From Paenibacillus sp. HW567 (GTDB taxonomy: Bacteria > Bacillota > Bacilli > Paenibacillales > Paenibacillaceae), in assembly GCF_000374185.1 (NCBI RefSeq), contig NZ_KB910518.1, forward strand, positions 1,796,162 to 1,860,161: 64,000 nt of DNA. Direction: 5' to 3'. Position 1 is the stretch's first letter. Each line of letters opens with the position of its first letter. The notes below the pieces were generated by a model that saw nothing but the letters and a program-made list of their open reading frames with translations, was not told the origin of the DNA and made no database searches. The position numbers were made by a program, and so were the translations under genes. This document shows, piece by piece, positions 63,701 through 64,000 of the stretch.

Positions 63701-64000
63701 ATGCTATTTTATCTGATTGCCATAGGGGTCATTCTGGCAGACCAGGCGGCCAAATGGGCGGTGCGCTCCAATATGCAACTGGGAGAGTCGATTCCGGTCT
63801 GGAGCGGGCATCTGCAGTTTACCTATTACGAGAACAGCGGGGCGGCGTTCAGCTCCTTTCAGGGATATGGGAAGTATTTCGCTATTGTGGCTGTGCTTTT
63901 CGTTGTTGCAATTTTCTATTACAGACGCAAAGGAGAGCTTCGCGGACCTGTGTTGGAAATGGCCAGCGGTTTTCTGGTCGGCGGGGCGATAGGCAACGCC
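63701..64000 (+). CDS. lspA: lipoprotein signal peptidase II, 3' end outside window
   Basis: First 100 codons of signal peptidase II, the aspartic protease that removes lipoprotein signal peptides in the membrane. The first helix has LIAIGVILADQAAKWAVR with the conserved Asp and Lys. TYYENSGAAFS carries the catalytic-region Asn, and FLVGGAIGNA at the end is the start of the second catalytic motif. The catalytic Asp of the GAIGN-x-D motif falls just past the window edge. AGAGGAGGA precedes the ATG at 63701. It would process the binding lipoproteins encoded in this window. Confidence 0.93.
   Translation, partial: MLFYLIAIGVILADQAAKWAVRSNMQLGESIPVWSGHLQFTYYENSGAAFSSFQGYGKYFAIVAVLFVVAIFYYRRKGELRGPVLEMASGFLVGGAIGNA

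Overview
The window reads as a moderately high-GC Firmicute chromosome, most likely Paenibacillus. Evidence: strong AGGAGG-type ribosome binding sites, frequent TTG and GTG starts, sigma-A-like promoters, a YesM/YesN-type sensor and AraC-type response regulator beside LplB-like sugar permeases, a UPF0210/ACT gene pair, a bactofilin pair and a topoisomerase IV pair (parE, parC). No rRNA, tRNA, CRISPR array, insertion sequence or prophage was seen. The sequence is chromosomal housekeeping and accessory DNA, cut at both ends: a dynamin-like GTPase at the left and lspA at the right.

Layout. 1-9.7 kb: dynamin-like GTPase (5' end missing), purT with a coupled acetyltransferase, a decayed gene, adenine deaminase (minus strand), a WG-repeat protein and a secreted CAP protein. 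9.8-17.9 kb: SGNH hydrolase, a two-gene ABC exporter, parE and parC. 18-20.7 kb: a low-GC cassette with an MDR reductase and a PanE-like reductase, divergent from a TetR regulator. 20.8-28.6 kb: MarR, pseudouridine synthase, rRNA-type methyltransferase, AraC regulator plus VOC protein, Fur-box flavodoxin plus an unknown gene, two acetyltransferases and an ArsR-type regulator. 28.7-34.6 kb: a complete five-gene peptide ABC importer. 34.7-41.3 kb: ribosomal protein L25/Ctc, a two-gene split sigma-like factor, two bactofilin-like genes, a deleted MFS pseudogene, a GyrI-like protein, and an SMP-30 plus FAH pair. 41.6-50.5 kb: a carbohydrate ABC importer with its own two-component system and two binding proteins. 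50.5-55.9 kb: an exporter, a YbaK-type deacylase and MarR divergent from a DHA2 exporter, then an AhpD-like protein with an ECF41-type sigma factor. 56.4-58.1 kb: UPF0210 and ACT proteins (minus strand). 58.2-63.6 kb: a diguanylate cyclase with Hpt and two receiver domains, a single receiver and a large hybrid histidine kinase. 63.7 kb: lspA.

The most unusual content lies between the genes. A repeat of about 390 bp occurs three times, all in the same orientation (5963, 24427, 55976). An imperfect palindrome of about 138 bp occurs at 15143 and, reversed, at 36253. One arm of it has become the last codons of the ECF41 sigma gene. A 44-nt repeat occurs at 3607 and 34555. Paired candidate operators sit at the MarR/DHA2 junction. 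A 21-bp-spaced direct repeat and a cre-like site precede the sugar importer, and a second cre-like site precedes its sensor kinase. Two genes, an MFS exporter and a prenyltransferase-like gene, are internally deleted remnants.
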